Shown here piece after piece: positions 41,205 through 51,422 of a stretch of DNA of 64,000 nt. The DNA is from Leishmania mexicana MHOM/GT/2001/U1103 (Eukaryota > Euglenozoa > Kinetoplastea > Trypanosomatida > Trypanosomatidae): contig NC_018317.1 in the NCBI RefSeq assembly GCF_000234665.1, forward strand, positions 95,285 to 159,284. Reading direction: 5' to 3'. The notes below the pieces were generated by a model. It was given only the letters and a program-made list of their open reading frames with translations, did not search any database and was not told where the DNA came from. The stretch's first letter is position 1. Every line of letters starts with the position of its first letter. A program made the translations under genes and the position numbers.

Positions 41205-44200
41205 ATGCAATCCTCTGGTCCCCCTGGAAAACCGCCGTGGGGCGGAGGTCGCGGCCCATGGGGCGCCAATGACAGCAGCGCCAACAACGCTGTCGTTCAG
41301 CCATCCTTTCACGACAGGAGCACGAGAAGAGGTCCCAGCGGAAAGATCAACAGCACCGCCAACAACGGTGGCAACAACAACAACCAACCTGCAAAGCAGA
41401 GCTACGCTCACGACAGCACGGCAGAGCAGAGCATCCAAAGCGGAAATCCGATGGGAAGCCCAGCAGATCGGAAGGCTCCTGATGTGCAGGCCCGTGATGC
41501 GGGGAGCTTTTACGGGAAGGAAAAGCCAACCGCGAGCTCCCGCTCGCAGCAAGGAAATCGTGGCCATGCCACCGCCAGCGTGGGGAGCGACGGCGGCGCA
41601 GCTGCTGTGGGGACCAGTGCGGCGATCGACGCCACGCTGAAGCGGCTGACGGTGCTTCTCAGCAGAAGGTTCTTCCCCTCCAAACAGCAGCAGGGGCTGT
41701 CGCATCAGCAAAACTCTATGGCGCAAAGCAGCTTGGCAGAGGATATCTTTACGGGTGGCGTGCAGACGAACAGCTTCGTGTCCGAGTGCATGCAGGCGCA
41801 GAGGCCCGTGGGGCTGCTCACCCACTCTGGCGAGCCGCTGTCGCCGCGCGGCGATCGCGTCGGTGGATCTGGCCGCTCGGCGTACCAGGCGCAACGCAAG
41901 ATTTCGCTGGATATGCTACTCTCCAGCGTTGACGACATCGTGTCACAGGTCTACGTGAACTTTGACGAGGATCTCACCAAGGTGTTACTCAACGCACTCG
42001 ATCGCGTCACGGCCTGCGACACACTGGATCAGAGGGAGCGAACGAAAGTCCGCGTGATCGACGAGCTACTTGAGGTGCTCGGGGACAAGCATTACGACCT
42101 GCTGCAGTGCGTTATGTACCGCCCTCGCGAGGTCTTCCTCCGGCTCCTGGAGGAGTTCTGCACCTTGGAGGATGGCAAGGATGCCACGACGAGCCAGTCT
42201 TCTAGCGGTCCGAAGGGGCTGACGGTGCGCTTCGTGAAGAACAATCAGCGCTCGCAGGGGCAGGATGTGGTGATCAACGACGCGGGCAAGCTCACCGATC
42301 AGAAGTGGCTTGCCCACATGAACAGGCGTTACCGTGTCTTGATGCAGGAGTCCGAGCTGGATGAGCTCTTTAAGCGAGACTTCAGCGTGACCGGGTCCAT
42401 TATGCCGGCAGGCGCTACTGTCACCAAAAAGCCCGGGCACGTGCGCATCCACATTCCCCCTCCCAGGCAGGAGGTCCTGCCTGAGAGCAAGCGCGTCTGC
42501 GTCGCGACGTCCCTGCCAGAGTGGACACACCCAGCCTTTCTCTCCATCACGCACCTCAACACGATTCAGACAACGATCTTCGAGACGGCGTTTCACACAT
42601 CGCAGAACATGCTGGTGTGCGCGCCGACGGGTGCGGGTAAGACGGTGTGTGGGCTGCTGGTGATGTTGCGGTGCATCAGCGAGCACTTCGAGGGCGGTGT
42701 GCTGGATCGAGACTTCAAGATCATCTTTGTTGCCCCAATGAAGGCGCTCGCGCAGGAGATGGTGGAGAACTTCTCGCGCCGTCTGGCACCGTTCATGATA
42801 AAGGTACGCGAGCTTACGGGCGACATGCAGCTGACCAAGCGGGAGCTGGCGGAGACGCAGGTGATCGTGACAACGCCGGAGAAGTGGGACGTCATCACCC
42901 GCAAGCAGAGCAACGAGGAGCTGGTAAGGCAAGTGCGGCTCATCATCATGGATGAGATTCATCTCCTGAACGAAGAGCGTGGCCCGGTGCTAGAGGCGTT
43001 GGTCGCGCGCACCCTGCGGCACGGCGAGCTGAATCCGGAGCAGCGCGTCCGCCTGGTGGGGCTCTCCGCCACGCTGCCCAACTACAAGGACGTGGCGAAC
43101 TTCCTGCAGGCGGACTTGCGGGAGGGTCTGAAGGTGTTCGGCCCGGAGTATCGCCCTGTCCCGCTGGAGCAGACATTTATTGGTCTGCAAAACACATCCG
43201 GGGCGCCGAAGCGCAACAAGGAGTTCGAGCTCGATCGCCTGGCGTACGAGGAGGTGGTGAAGAATGTGCGAGAGGGACACCAGGTAATGGTGTTTGTGCA
43301 CTCACGGAAGCAGACGGTGGGGCTGGCGAAGTACTTTATCGAGGAGTCGACGCACCGTGGGGAGGAGCACCTGTTCCAGTACAAAGGTGTCATGCCCTCA
43401 GGGATCGAGAAGAAGGGCCGGACGCTCCAGGGACGCGACTTGGCCTCGCTCTTCGCCGCCGGCTTTGGCGCGCACCACGCCGGCCTCGTCCGCTACGACC
43501 GCACCACTACTGAAGGCTTCTTCAGGGACGGGTACTTGCGAGTGCTGTGCTGCACGAGTACCCTGGCGTGGGGTGTGAACCTGCCGGCGCACACGGTGGT
43601 CATTCGCGGCACGCAAATGTACGACCCCAAGCGCGGTGGCCTCGTTTCCATTTCGGTGCTGGATGTGATGCAGATCTTCGGCCGCGCTGGTCGTCCGCAG
43701 TTCGACACGAGCGGGCATGGCATCATCATCTCAGATGACAAGGAGGTGAGCCACTTCCTTCGGCTCATCGCACACGCCCTGCCTATCGAGAGTCAGATGC
43801 AAGGTAAGCTGTGTGACCACCTGAACGCCGAGGTGAACGCCGGCACAATATCCTCCGTGATGGAGGCCTCCTCGTGGCTGGAGTACACGTACATGTGGCA
43901 GCGGATTCGGGTGAATCCGCTGACATACGGGCTGAAGGTGAACAATGTCCGCAAAGACCCGGAGCTCAAGACAGTGCGGTACAGTATGATTAACACTTCG
44001 TTCACCGACCTCGCCATTGCGGGCATGGTGCGTTACAACCCGGAGACAGGCTCGGTGGAGAGCACCGATCTCGGCCGTCTCGCGAGTCACTACTACATCA
44101 CCTACGAGAGCATCAGTATATTCAACGAGAAGATGCGCCGCCCTGATGACACGTGGATCGACGCGTTGGACATGGGTACCGCTATGAACATCGCTGCCTC

Positions 44201-47200
44201 GGCAAAGGAGTTCAGCCAGCTGAAAGTGCGGCAGGAGGAGCTGGATGAGCTGCAGAATCTGCATCAGCTGTTGCCGAAGCAGGTGCGTGAGTACCGGGTG
44301 AGTGGCGAGAGCACCGACGAGACGAGCACGCAGTGGAAGGTGACGACGTTGCTCAAGGCGTACATCAACCGCCTTTCTGTTGAGACGCATTCTCTGTCGT
44401 CCGACATGGTGTACGTGCTGCAGAACATGCCCCGCATCTGCCGCGCCCTCTTCGAGATTGAGCTGGAGCGTGGGCACCCCCTCACCACGTACACGTACTT
44501 GACGCTGTGCAAGTGCATTGAGCACCGCTGCTGGGACTTTGAGCACCCGCTGATGCAGTTCGCGAATTGGAGTCACCGGGTGAACATCACAGACGCGGTG
44601 TGGGCGAACCTGAACAAGTGCAACCCGAGCATGCAGCTGCTGCAAGAGATGACGGCGAAGGAGGTGGGGGAGATGGTGCATAACGTGCGCTCCGGTCGTG
44701 ACATTGCCGATCTGGTGTCGAAGTTTCCCTCGGTGAACATCGACATTGATGTGCAGCCCATCACTCGGTCCATCCTGCGCGTCAAGGTGACGATCGAGGC
44801 GGATTTTGTGTGGAGTCGCGACTTGTCTGGCAACTCCGAGATGTTCTGGCTGCTGGTGGAGGACCAGGACAACCACTTCATCTTCCACCACGAGTCGGTC
44901 ACGCTTACGCGCAAGGAGGTGGAGACCGGCACGCCGCACGTGGTGAATCTTGCTGTCCCGATTGTGCCCCAGTACGACATGTACGCGGTGCGCCTCTACA
45001 GTGACCGCTGGATGGGCTGCAAGGAGGACTACACCTTCTCCATTGGCCACCTGCACCTTCCGGAGGACTCGCAGATGACGACGAAGCTGCTGCCGCTGAG
45101 CCCGCTTCGGCTGCACGTGATCCCGGAGGAATACCATGCCATATACCGAAACTACCGCCAGTTCAACGCGGTGCAGACGCAAATCTTCTACACCATGTTT
45201 CACACAGACGAGAACGTCTTCCTCGGTGCGCCGACGGGCAGTGGTAAGACGATTGCGGCAGAGATGGCCATCCTCCGCGTGTTCGAGCAGTATCCCGGCA
45301 AGAAGGTGGTGTACATCGCGCCGCTCAAGGCCCTCGTGAAGGAGCGGCTGCGTGACTGGAGGGCCCGCATGATGCTCGTGGGGCGCTCCGTGGTGGAGCT
45401 GTCGGGCGATGCGACGCCGGACATTAGTGCGCTCGCCAAGGCGGACATCTTGTGCACGACTCCGGAGAAGTGGGATGGCATTTCGCGTAACTGGCAGGTG
45501 CGCAGCTACGTCACGGCCGTGAAGCTGGTTGTGTTCGATGAGGTGCACATGCTGGGCACCGACCGTGGTCCGATCCTGGAGGTGATTGTGAGCCGCATGC
45601 GTTACATTGGATGGAACCTGAAGGCGCCGATCCGCTTGGTGGGGCTCTCCACGGCCGTCTCGAACCCGGGCGACCTGAGCTCGTGGCTTGGTGTGGAGAA
45701 GAAGTGGGCCGTGTTCAACTTTGACCCGTCAGTGCGTCCGGTGCCGATGACAGTGCACATTGCGGGCTACCACGGCAAGAACTACTGCCCCCGCATGGCC
45801 ACCATGAACAAGCCGACGTACAACGCCATTTGCGAGAAGAGCCCGACGCAGCCGGTGATTGTGTTCGTGTCGTCGCGGCGGCAGACGCGACTCACGGCCA
45901 TGGCCCTCATCGGCTTTCTGCTGATGGAGGGCAACACGGCCAAGTGGGTGCACATGAATGTAGATCAGGTGCAGGAGTACACCTCAAAGCTGGATGACCC
46001 GTACGTGAAGCACTGCCTGCAGTTCGGCGTCGGCATCCACCACGCCGGGTTGCTGGAGAGCGACCGCACGATTGTGGAGGAGACCTTCCTGACAAATCGC
46101 ATTCAGGTGCTGGTCGCGACGTCGACGTTGGCGTGGGGTGTCAACTTCCCTGCGCACATGGTTGTGGTGAAGGGCACCGAGTACTACGACGCCAAGACGA
46201 ACTCCTACGTGGACTTCCCGATCACTGATGTGCTGCAGATGATCGGTCGTGCCGGGCGTCCGCAGTTTGACACAGAGGGCGTGGCCCAGGTGCTGTGCCA
46301 CGAGCCCAAGAAGGGCTTCTACCGCAAGTTCCTCTACGACCCTTTCCCGGTGGAGAGCGCGTTGCACAAGCAGCTGCACGTCCACATCAATGCCGAAATT
46401 GTGTCAGGGACGATCAACACTCGTCAGGATGCGGTGAACTACCTGACGTGGACCTACCTCTTCCGCCGAATTGCACGCAACCCCTCCTACTACGGCCTGG
46501 AGGACGGCTCTCCCAAGGCGGTCACGATCTTCCTCTCCACCCTGGTGAAGGGCGTGCTGGCGGACCTTGAGCGGTGCGGCTGTATTGAGCAGCCGGATGC
46601 AATGGACGAGGACGCGGACCCGGATGCGATCCAGTATACCGTTCTGGGCAAACTCTGTTCGTACTACTACATCTCCCACATCACGGTGGACTTGTTCAAC
46701 CGCAACATCGAGCCGGATCACTCTTGCGGCGAGCTTCTGCGTCTCCTGTGTGACGCGGAGGAGTTCAATGAATTGCCGGTGCGCCACAACGAAGACAAGC
46801 TGAACATGGAGCTGGCGCGTCAGCTGCCGCTGCCCGTCCGCGACGCAGAGGCGGACAGTCCGCACGTCAAGGCGTTCCTCCTCTTCCAGGCGCTCCTCGA
46901 GCGTGCGTCGATGCCTATCACGGACTATATTACAGATCAGAAGTCCGCCATGGACAACGCAGTGCGTGTGATTCAGGCCATGGTGGACGTGGCCGCCAAC
47001 AACGGCCACCTGTACGCCGCGCTGCGTTGCATGACGCTCATGCAGTGCATGGTGCAGGCCCGCTGGTGGGACGATAACTCTCTGCTGCAGATCCCGAATG
47101 TAGTCAAGGCGATGCTTCCGGTGATTGAAAAGGAGTGCGACGGGGTGCATGACGCGGCGGAGCTGGCGAACCGCCCGTTGGCAGTGCTGCAGAAGTTCCA

Positions 47201-47675
47201 GAAGGTGCTCGAGATGCCCATGTTCGGGCTGCGAGAGCGGGACGTGAACGAGTCCATGGAGGCGGTGCGCGGGCTGCCGCTTATCCAGGTTGACCTCACC
47301 ATTCGGCAGCAGCAGGGTGGTGCAGCGGAGGAGATGGATACGGAGGACGAGGAGACTGTCGTGACGTACGAGCTGGCGGTGCATCTGCAGCGACTTTCCT
47401 TCGGACAGAAGAGGGTCATTGCGCCGCACTTCTCGAAGGCCAAGGATGAGCAGTACTGGGTAGTCGTCGGCCACGAGCCCACAGGCGAGCTTGTTGCATT
47501 GAAGCGTGTGAATCGGCTGCGACAGAGCAGCACGGCGACGCTGCGGATCGACTGGGACGAGGACTGGGTGCAGTACAGCCCCGACGGCACCGTGGAGCTG
47601 AATGTGTATCTCGTGTGTGACTCGTATATCGGGATGGATCAGCAGTACAGCTTCATCCTTCCTCCTCCAAGCTGA
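41205..47675 (+). CDS. ASCC3/SLH1-type double-cassette Ski2-like RNA helicase
   Basis: Predicted 2156 aa. An Asn/Gly/Gln-rich N-terminus precedes two helicase cassettes, each followed by a Sec63-type region. Cassette 1 has APTGAGKT at about 473-480 and DEIH at 583-586. Cassette 2 has APTGSGKT at about 1342-1349, DEVH at 1445-1448 and IGRAGRPQFD. Both look catalytically intact. Brr2 and ASCC3/SLH1 share this layout, but VAPMKALAQEM, ELTGDMQLTK, CPRMATMNKP, KGTEYYDAKTNSYVDFPITD and the intact second GRAGRP favour ASCC3/SLH1. In yeast and human that helicase splits collided ribosomes in the quality-control trigger complex. The DEIH/DEVH order is Brr2-like, so a tree is needed. ATG 41205 lies 44 bases after a strong acceptor. 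Confidence 0.9.
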   Translation: MQSSGPPGKPPWGGGRGPWGANDSSANNAVVQPSFHDRSTRRGPSGKINSTANNGGNNNNQPAKQSYAHDSTAEQSIQSGNPMGSPADRKAPDVQARDAGSFYGKEKPTASSRSQQGNRGHATASVGSDGGAAAVGTSAAIDATLKRLTVLLSRRFFPSKQQQGLSHQQNSMAQSSLAEDIFTGGVQTNSFVSECMQAQRPVGLLTHSGEPLSPRGDRVGGSGRSAYQAQRKISLDMLLSSVDDIVSQVYVNFDEDLTKVLLNALDRVTACDTLDQRERTKVRVIDELLEVLGDKHYDLLQCVMYRPREVFLRLLEEFCTLEDGKDATTSQSSSGPKGLTVRFVKNNQRSQGQDVVINDAGKLTDQKWLAHMNRRYRVLMQESELDELFKRDFSVTGSIMPAGATVTKKPGHVRIHIPPPRQEVLPESKRVCVATSLPEWTHPAFLSITHLNTIQTTIFETAFHTSQNMLVCAPTGAGKTVCGLLVMLRCISEHFEGGVLDRDFKIIFVAPMKALAQEMVENFSRRLAPFMIKVRELTGDMQLTKRELAETQVIVTTPEKWDVITRKQSNEELVRQVRLIIMDEIHLLNEERGPVLEALVARTLRHGELNPEQRVRLVGLSATLPNYKDVANFLQADLREGLKVFGPEYRPVPLEQTFIGLQNTSGAPKRNKEFELDRLAYEEVVKNVREGHQVMVFVHSRKQTVGLAKYFIEESTHRGEEHLFQYKGVMPSGIEKKGRTLQGRDLASLFAAGFGAHHAGLVRYDRTTTEGFFRDGYLRVLCCTSTLAWGVNLPAHTVVIRGTQMYDPKRGGLVSISVLDVMQIFGRAGRPQFDTSGHGIIISDDKEVSHFLRLIAHALPIESQMQGKLCDHLNAEVNAGTISSVMEASSWLEYTYMWQRIRVNPLTYGLKVNNVRKDPELKTVRYSMINTSFTDLAIAGMVRYNPETGSVESTDLGRLASHYYITYESISIFNEKMRRPDDTWIDALDMGTAMNIAASAKEFSQLKVRQEELDELQNLHQLLPKQVREYRVSGESTDETSTQWKVTTLLKAYINRLSVETHSLSSDMVYVLQNMPRICRALFEIELERGHPLTTYTYLTLCKCIEHRCWDFEHPLMQFANWSHRVNITDAVWANLNKCNPSMQLLQEMTAKEVGEMVHNVRSGRDIADLVSKFPSVNIDIDVQPITRSILRVKVTIEADFVWSRDLSGNSEMFWLLVEDQDNHFIFHHESVTLTRKEVETGTPHVVNLAVPIVPQYDMYAVRLYSDRWMGCKEDYTFSIGHLHLPEDSQMTTKLLPLSPLRLHVIPEEYHAIYRNYRQFNAVQTQIFYTMFHTDENVFLGAPTGSGKTIAAEMAILRVFEQYPGKKVVYIAPLKALVKERLRDWRARMMLVGRSVVELSGDATPDISALAKADILCTTPEKWDGISRNWQVRSYVTAVKLVVFDEVHMLGTDRGPILEVIVSRMRYIGWNLKAPIRLVGLSTAVSNPGDLSSWLGVEKKWAVFNFDPSVRPVPMTVHIAGYHGKNYCPRMATMNKPTYNAICEKSPTQPVIVFVSSRRQTRLTAMALIGFLLMEGNTAKWVHMNVDQVQEYTSKLDDPYVKHCLQFGVGIHHAGLLESDRTIVEETFLTNRIQVLVATSTLAWGVNFPAHMVVVKGTEYYDAKTNSYVDFPITDVLQMIGRAGRPQFDTEGVAQVLCHEPKKGFYRKFLYDPFPVESALHKQLHVHINAEIVSGTINTRQDAVNYLTWTYLFRRIARNPSYYGLEDGSPKAVTIFLSTLVKGVLADLERCGCIEQPDAMDEDADPDAIQYTVLGKLCSYYYISHITVDLFNRNIEPDHSCGELLRLLCDAEEFNELPVRHNEDKLNMELARQLPLPVRDAEADSPHVKAFLLFQALLERASMPITDYITDQKSAMDNAVRVIQAMVDVAANNGHLYAALRCMTLMQCMVQARWWDDNSLLQIPNVVKAMLPVIEKECDGVHDAAELANRPLAVLQKFQKVLEMPMFGLRERDVNESMEAVRGLPLIQVDLTIRQQQGGAAEEMDTEDEETVVTYELAVHLQRLSFGQKRVIAPHFSKAKDEQYWVVVGHEPTGELVALKRVNRLRQSSTATLRIDWDEDWVQYSPDGTVELNVYLVCDSYIGMDQQYSFILPPPS

Positions 47676-48354
47676 GCTGCTGCCCTGGTGACGCAAAGGG
47701 GAGTTGCTAGGAGTACCTTCGAGTGCACTGTGAATGGCAAGATCGTGCTGCACGAGTATGAGCACATAAGGATGCATACATACAGACACAGACACACCAA
47801 CACGCATGTGCGCCTCCTCGTGGACAACGAGGCTGAGCAGCCACAGGAGCAGTATGTGCAGTCGCTGCCGCGTGCGTCACTTGAAGGCACAGGGCGTGGA
47901 GTCACGGCGGTTGACATCTCGGGCACGAGCAGAGATCACTGAGGTCACAGTGAGGAGCGTTGCTCCCCTCCCGGCATCTTTGGTGCTCTTTCGACTCAAG
48001 ACCCGTCCGGGGAACCTGTCACTGCCACGGCGCCCCAGCACACACACACTTCTCTGTACATGCCCATACAGCATCCGCTGACGCGAGTACACGCTTTTGC
48101 CCGCATGGATAGTGCTCTGCTCGTCTTTTTCTACACCCCATCGTTCCTCATGCTCTTCCTCTCTGCCCTGTGCGTGTTTTCCGCGCCCACCCCCTCCCCC
48201 TGACCCAAATCACCTGCGCAAACGACGTACCCCAACGCCCACAACAGCCGAACACGAACTTGCGAGAAAGCAGAGGTGACCCAAAGGCACGTTCCCAGAG
48301 AAGACGCAAAGATAAAAATGGTCCACTTGCACCTCCTTGAATAAGAATAAAGTT
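47676..48354. other. Intergenic region downstream of the ASCC3-like gene
   Basis: About 680 bases with no credible gene. A pyrimidine- and C-rich stretch at about 48125-48205 is the best splice-signal candidate for the next gene. Nothing else is distinctive. Confidence 0.65.
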
Positions 48355-49254
48355 ATGCACTTTCGCGGCGTGGCTGTGTTACGCGCTGCACGTCGTTCGT
48401 ATCCGCACGTCGCCATCACGGGTCGATGCTTCCTCTTGAAGCCTCGCCGGCATGCGCCTCTTGTGACGCTGAGTCAGCAAGACTCGTTATCCCTGCTGTA
48501 CGACATGGAGTGTGTGGAGCTGACGCCGTCGGAGTCGAGTACAATCAACCGGCGCGGTGCTGTTCCTGCAAATCTCGCCGGTAACAGCTACTACGCGCGG
48601 CGGTACAGCACCCAGAGTGGCTCACGTCGCGGCACCTTGGGTGCGACAGAGCCCGATGTGCAGTTTCGTAACGGCGACCTGGTGCTGCGCCTGTGTCTCT
48701 CTGCGGTGCCACGAGAGTTGTCCCACAAGCGCATCGTGGACGTGACAGGCATGCAGACAAGTTTTCACGACGTCTCTGAGCGACACAGCAAAGCCCTCGC
48801 CACGATCGAGGAGGCAATGCAGACAATGCACCTACACGACGGGCATGAGGTGCCTGCTCTGCAGCGTGGCGACGTGAACCTCGTACGATTGCAGGCGAGG
48901 TGCGTGTACATTTCCCCGCCGCTGTCACACTCTTCTGCCGCAGGTGAAGCTGCTGTAATGGACCTGATGCACCTGTTCTCCGCACTTCGACCGCTGAGCA
49001 ACCCAGATGTGCTTCTGGCGCAGGCGCGGCGGCTGTCCTTCCGGACTGAGATGGAAGCCGTGCAAACGGCGCAGGTCATGGCATCCTTCGTTACGGAGCT
49101 GAGAGGCAGCGGGGCTGTGCCTGGAGGTTATGGATCTTCTGTTGGTGCCTTAAGCTCCGCAGCGGTGCTGAGACCGGTGGTGCGCGACGGTCACTTAGTT
49201 GCTATGAAGCTGTGCCCTCCTCGCGACACCGCTCGAGGGCTCAGGAGACGCTGA
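48355..49254 (+). CDS. Hypothetical protein, possibly mitochondrial
   Basis: Predicted 299 aa from ATG 48355 (the frame opens six codons earlier with TTG). The N-terminus (MHFRGVAVLRAARRSYPHVA) has alternating hydrophobic and arginine residues with no acidic ones, typical of a mitochondrial presequence. The rest is a soluble mix without repeats or membrane segments; notable pieces are GDLVLRLCLSAVPRELSHKR and HLFSALRPLSNPDVLLAQAR. No family was recognised. GC-rich codon use matches the neighbouring live genes, which argues that it is translated. It may be a lineage-specific mitochondrial factor, for example part of the unusual trypanosomatid mitoribosome or editing machinery, but nothing in the sequence demonstrates this. 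Confidence 0.65.
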   Translation: MHFRGVAVLRAARRSYPHVAITGRCFLLKPRRHAPLVTLSQQDSLSLLYDMECVELTPSESSTINRRGAVPANLAGNSYYARRYSTQSGSRRGTLGATEPDVQFRNGDLVLRLCLSAVPRELSHKRIVDVTGMQTSFHDVSERHSKALATIEEAMQTMHLHDGHEVPALQRGDVNLVRLQARCVYISPPLSHSSAAGEAAVMDLMHLFSALRPLSNPDVLLAQARRLSFRTEMEAVQTAQVMASFVTELRGSGAVPGGYGSSVGALSSAAVLRPVVRDGHLVAMKLCPPRDTARGLRRR

Positions 49255-49887
49255 GCACAGGTGAAACAGTGGATTGCAAGGATCACCAAGTCGATGACCT
49301 CGCAGCAACTGCGCGAGGAGCCACACCTTCTTTGATGCCCCACGTGTGTTTTTTTTTTCTCCGCGTTTGTGCGTGGTGGTGTGCACGAATGATGCTGGGC
49401 AAGCTGTTGCGTCCACCGCTGCTGACAGTGTGATTCCCCAAGGAAGTCCTTCTCCCCATGATTGCGACTCCGCTGAATTTATCTCACCGCATTACCGTGT
49501 GTGTGTGGGGGGGGGGCGAAGGTGGCGCTCTCAGAAATGGGTGTGCGTGTGTGTGCGTTGTGCTGTCGTATGCGCGCGCACACGCGCCCTTCCCCGTCTT
49601 TTCCATTTCTTCTACCTACGGGCCCCATGTTTTGGGTTGGCTTCAGAGATCTGTTTTCCACCTTCCTCTCCCTCCTCCTCCGCCCGCGCCCCACCGCTGG
49701 GCGTCGCTGCCCACTTTTCCGCACGTGTCTCTCTCTCTGTGTGTATTGATGCCTCCGTGTCTTGGTTGTGTATTGGCATCCAACACCTACACTCCTTCTC
49801 TCCCTCCTCTCCTCGTCGCTGCACACACCGCCACAAGAAAGGACTCCCGCTCGCCTCTTCTTGCGTACATCCGACACACACACACAC
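49255..49887. other. Intergenic region before the CCDC124-like gene
   Basis: About 630 bases with no credible gene. It contains T9 near 49350, a G10 run near 49507-49516, and a pyrimidine tract at 49792-49821 followed by AG at 49836-49837, a good acceptor about 50 bases before the next ATG. Confidence 0.65.
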
Positions 49888-50724
49888 ATGCCGAGTGGCC
49901 CCAAGAATAACAAGTACATCAACCGCCACAGCGAGGAGGCGCGGCTGCGCGATGAGGAGCGGCGCATCGACTCCCGCGCGGCCCGCGAGGCGGCGAAGGA
50001 GGACGCGCGGTGGTCCGAGGCGGACCCGAAGGTGCTGAAGAAGATGGAGAAGAAGCGAGAGATGGAGCAGAAGCAGGAGGCGAAGGCCACCCGCGACGCC
50101 GAGAAGAGAGAGCAACTGGAGGAGGAGGAGCGGGAGATGAATGCTAAGGTCCCCAAGAAGGTGGCCCAGCGCCAAATCCAGAAAGACTTGGCGAAGATGC
50201 TGTCAGACTATGACAAAGAGCGCAACGCCGTTCGGGGCGGCCAGCACGGCGCGGTGGTCAAGGCGGAGAATACGGAGGAGGGGCTGCTACCGTCTGGCAA
50301 CGTAAACCGCGAACGGGGCGTGGTTCCGCACCCGGCAGCGGACCAGGATAGCAACACCATCAAAGCCTCTGGGACCGTGGGTGGTGTGGTGGCGGCCTTG
50401 GAGAAGGGCGGCAGTACCAGCGGCGCTGCTGAGATACCTGACAACCGTCATATCGGCAAGCGTGCCAAGGTGCTCTACAAGGCTTTCCACGCAGAACACC
50501 TGGAGCAGGTGAAGGAGGAGAAGCCGGGCCTGCGTCGCACCCAGTACAACGACATTATTTGGGAGATGTGGCAGAAGAGCCCAACCAACCCGTTTGTGAT
50601 GCGCACCGAGAAGATTGCGCATGAGCGGTTGGAAGCGGAGCGGCGGTGGATGGAGGGTGACTCGGACGGCGAGGACGAGGAGGAAGGGGAGTTCAAGAAT
50701 GACGGCAAGTGTGCGGCCAAGTAG
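49888..50724 (+). CDS. CCDC124/Lso2-like ribosome-associated protein
   Basis: Predicted 278 aa. The N-terminal 110 residues are a highly charged helix (AREAAKEDARWSEADPKVL, KKMEKKREMEQKQEAKATRD). The conserved C-terminal helix bundle is at about 190-230: KRAKVLYKAFHAEHLEQVKE, then EKPGLRRTQYNDIIWEMWQK, then SPTNPF, matching the CCDC124 pattern F-E---LP-LK-E-P-LR-SQ------W-KSP-NP. In yeast and human, Lso2/CCDC124 binds idle 80S ribosomes and aids their recovery from starvation. A Gly/Ser/Asn-rich linker and an acidic tail are extra. The ATG at 49888 follows a short CA repeat about 50 bases after a good splice acceptor. The match is by eye but specific in the C-terminal block. Confidence 0.85.
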   Translation: MPSGPKNNKYINRHSEEARLRDEERRIDSRAAREAAKEDARWSEADPKVLKKMEKKREMEQKQEAKATRDAEKREQLEEEEREMNAKVPKKVAQRQIQKDLAKMLSDYDKERNAVRGGQHGAVVKAENTEEGLLPSGNVNRERGVVPHPAADQDSNTIKASGTVGGVVAALEKGGSTSGAAEIPDNRHIGKRAKVLYKAFHAEHLEQVKEEKPGLRRTQYNDIIWEMWQKSPTNPFVMRTEKIAHERLEAERRWMEGDSDGEDEEEGEFKNDGKCAAK

Positions 50725-51422
50725 GTGCCTCAGTCAACAGCGTGCGTAGGTCAGAGAGAGAGCGGCTTCCCCCACACGCCCATGTCGCACAGGGCCATGG
50801 ACAGGCTAAGCAGGCGCATACAGCGTATGTGGAGCGCAGCTTCGTATCCGTGGCGAGAAGTGAGCGTGTTGCGCACACGCCGCTTCCGCCCTCGCCTTCG
50901 CCCGCGCCGCTTTCTCTTTCCTTGAACAGAGGCGGCAAGGGGACCTATCCAGGTTGGCTTCCACGCATACCATTGCATGGCACGCGTTGTGACACGTGGT
51001 GTAGAAAGTCAATGCCGTCTCTCATGCTCCGTTCTTCTGCAAAGACCTCCTCTCCTCGGACGCTGCGGCACCGGCGTTCCTCTGGCGCGAGATTTATATA
51101 ACCCAACTTCCCTTTGCCCTATCACGCATGGCATTAGGCTACGCAAGTATTCTCATATATCCATACATCAACTCCATAGAGGCACAGACGCCCACTCCTA
51201 CAAATCCATCGATACACGGCCACCGTCGTATACATTCGAGTGGGCCCAGACGGCGTCACGGATGGGTTTCCCTCTTGGCCGTTCTCTTCCCTCTACTGAG
51301 TTCCTCTGCTGCATCACTCCAAAAGAACCACAATACACACACGTGCACCCTACAGGCTGCTCGACCACAGTTTTCCCGCACCCAGCAAGGGAGAGGGGCA
51401 CCTGGATGCCACCGCCGTCGTT
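50725..51422. other. Intergenic region before the large coiled-coil gene
   Basis: About 700 bases without a credible gene. Splice candidates include the pyrimidine-rich stretch near 51265-51310. The frames on both strands are short and lack recognisable features. Confidence 0.65.

Noticed and set aside
40322..41272. A 316-codon plus-strand frame before the helicase gene
   Set aside because: It is made of translated CA repeats and pyrimidine tracts, overlaps the helicase start in another frame, and contains the helicase splice acceptor.
43731..45548. A 605-codon minus-strand frame opposite the ASCC3-like helicase
   Set aside because: It is antisense to a firmly recognised gene, is rich in His, Arg and Leu as expected from the reverse reading of GC3-biased codons, and opposes the array direction.
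46404..47807. A 467-codon minus-strand frame over the end of the helicase gene
   Set aside because: Same reverse-frame artefact; no domain and wrong direction.
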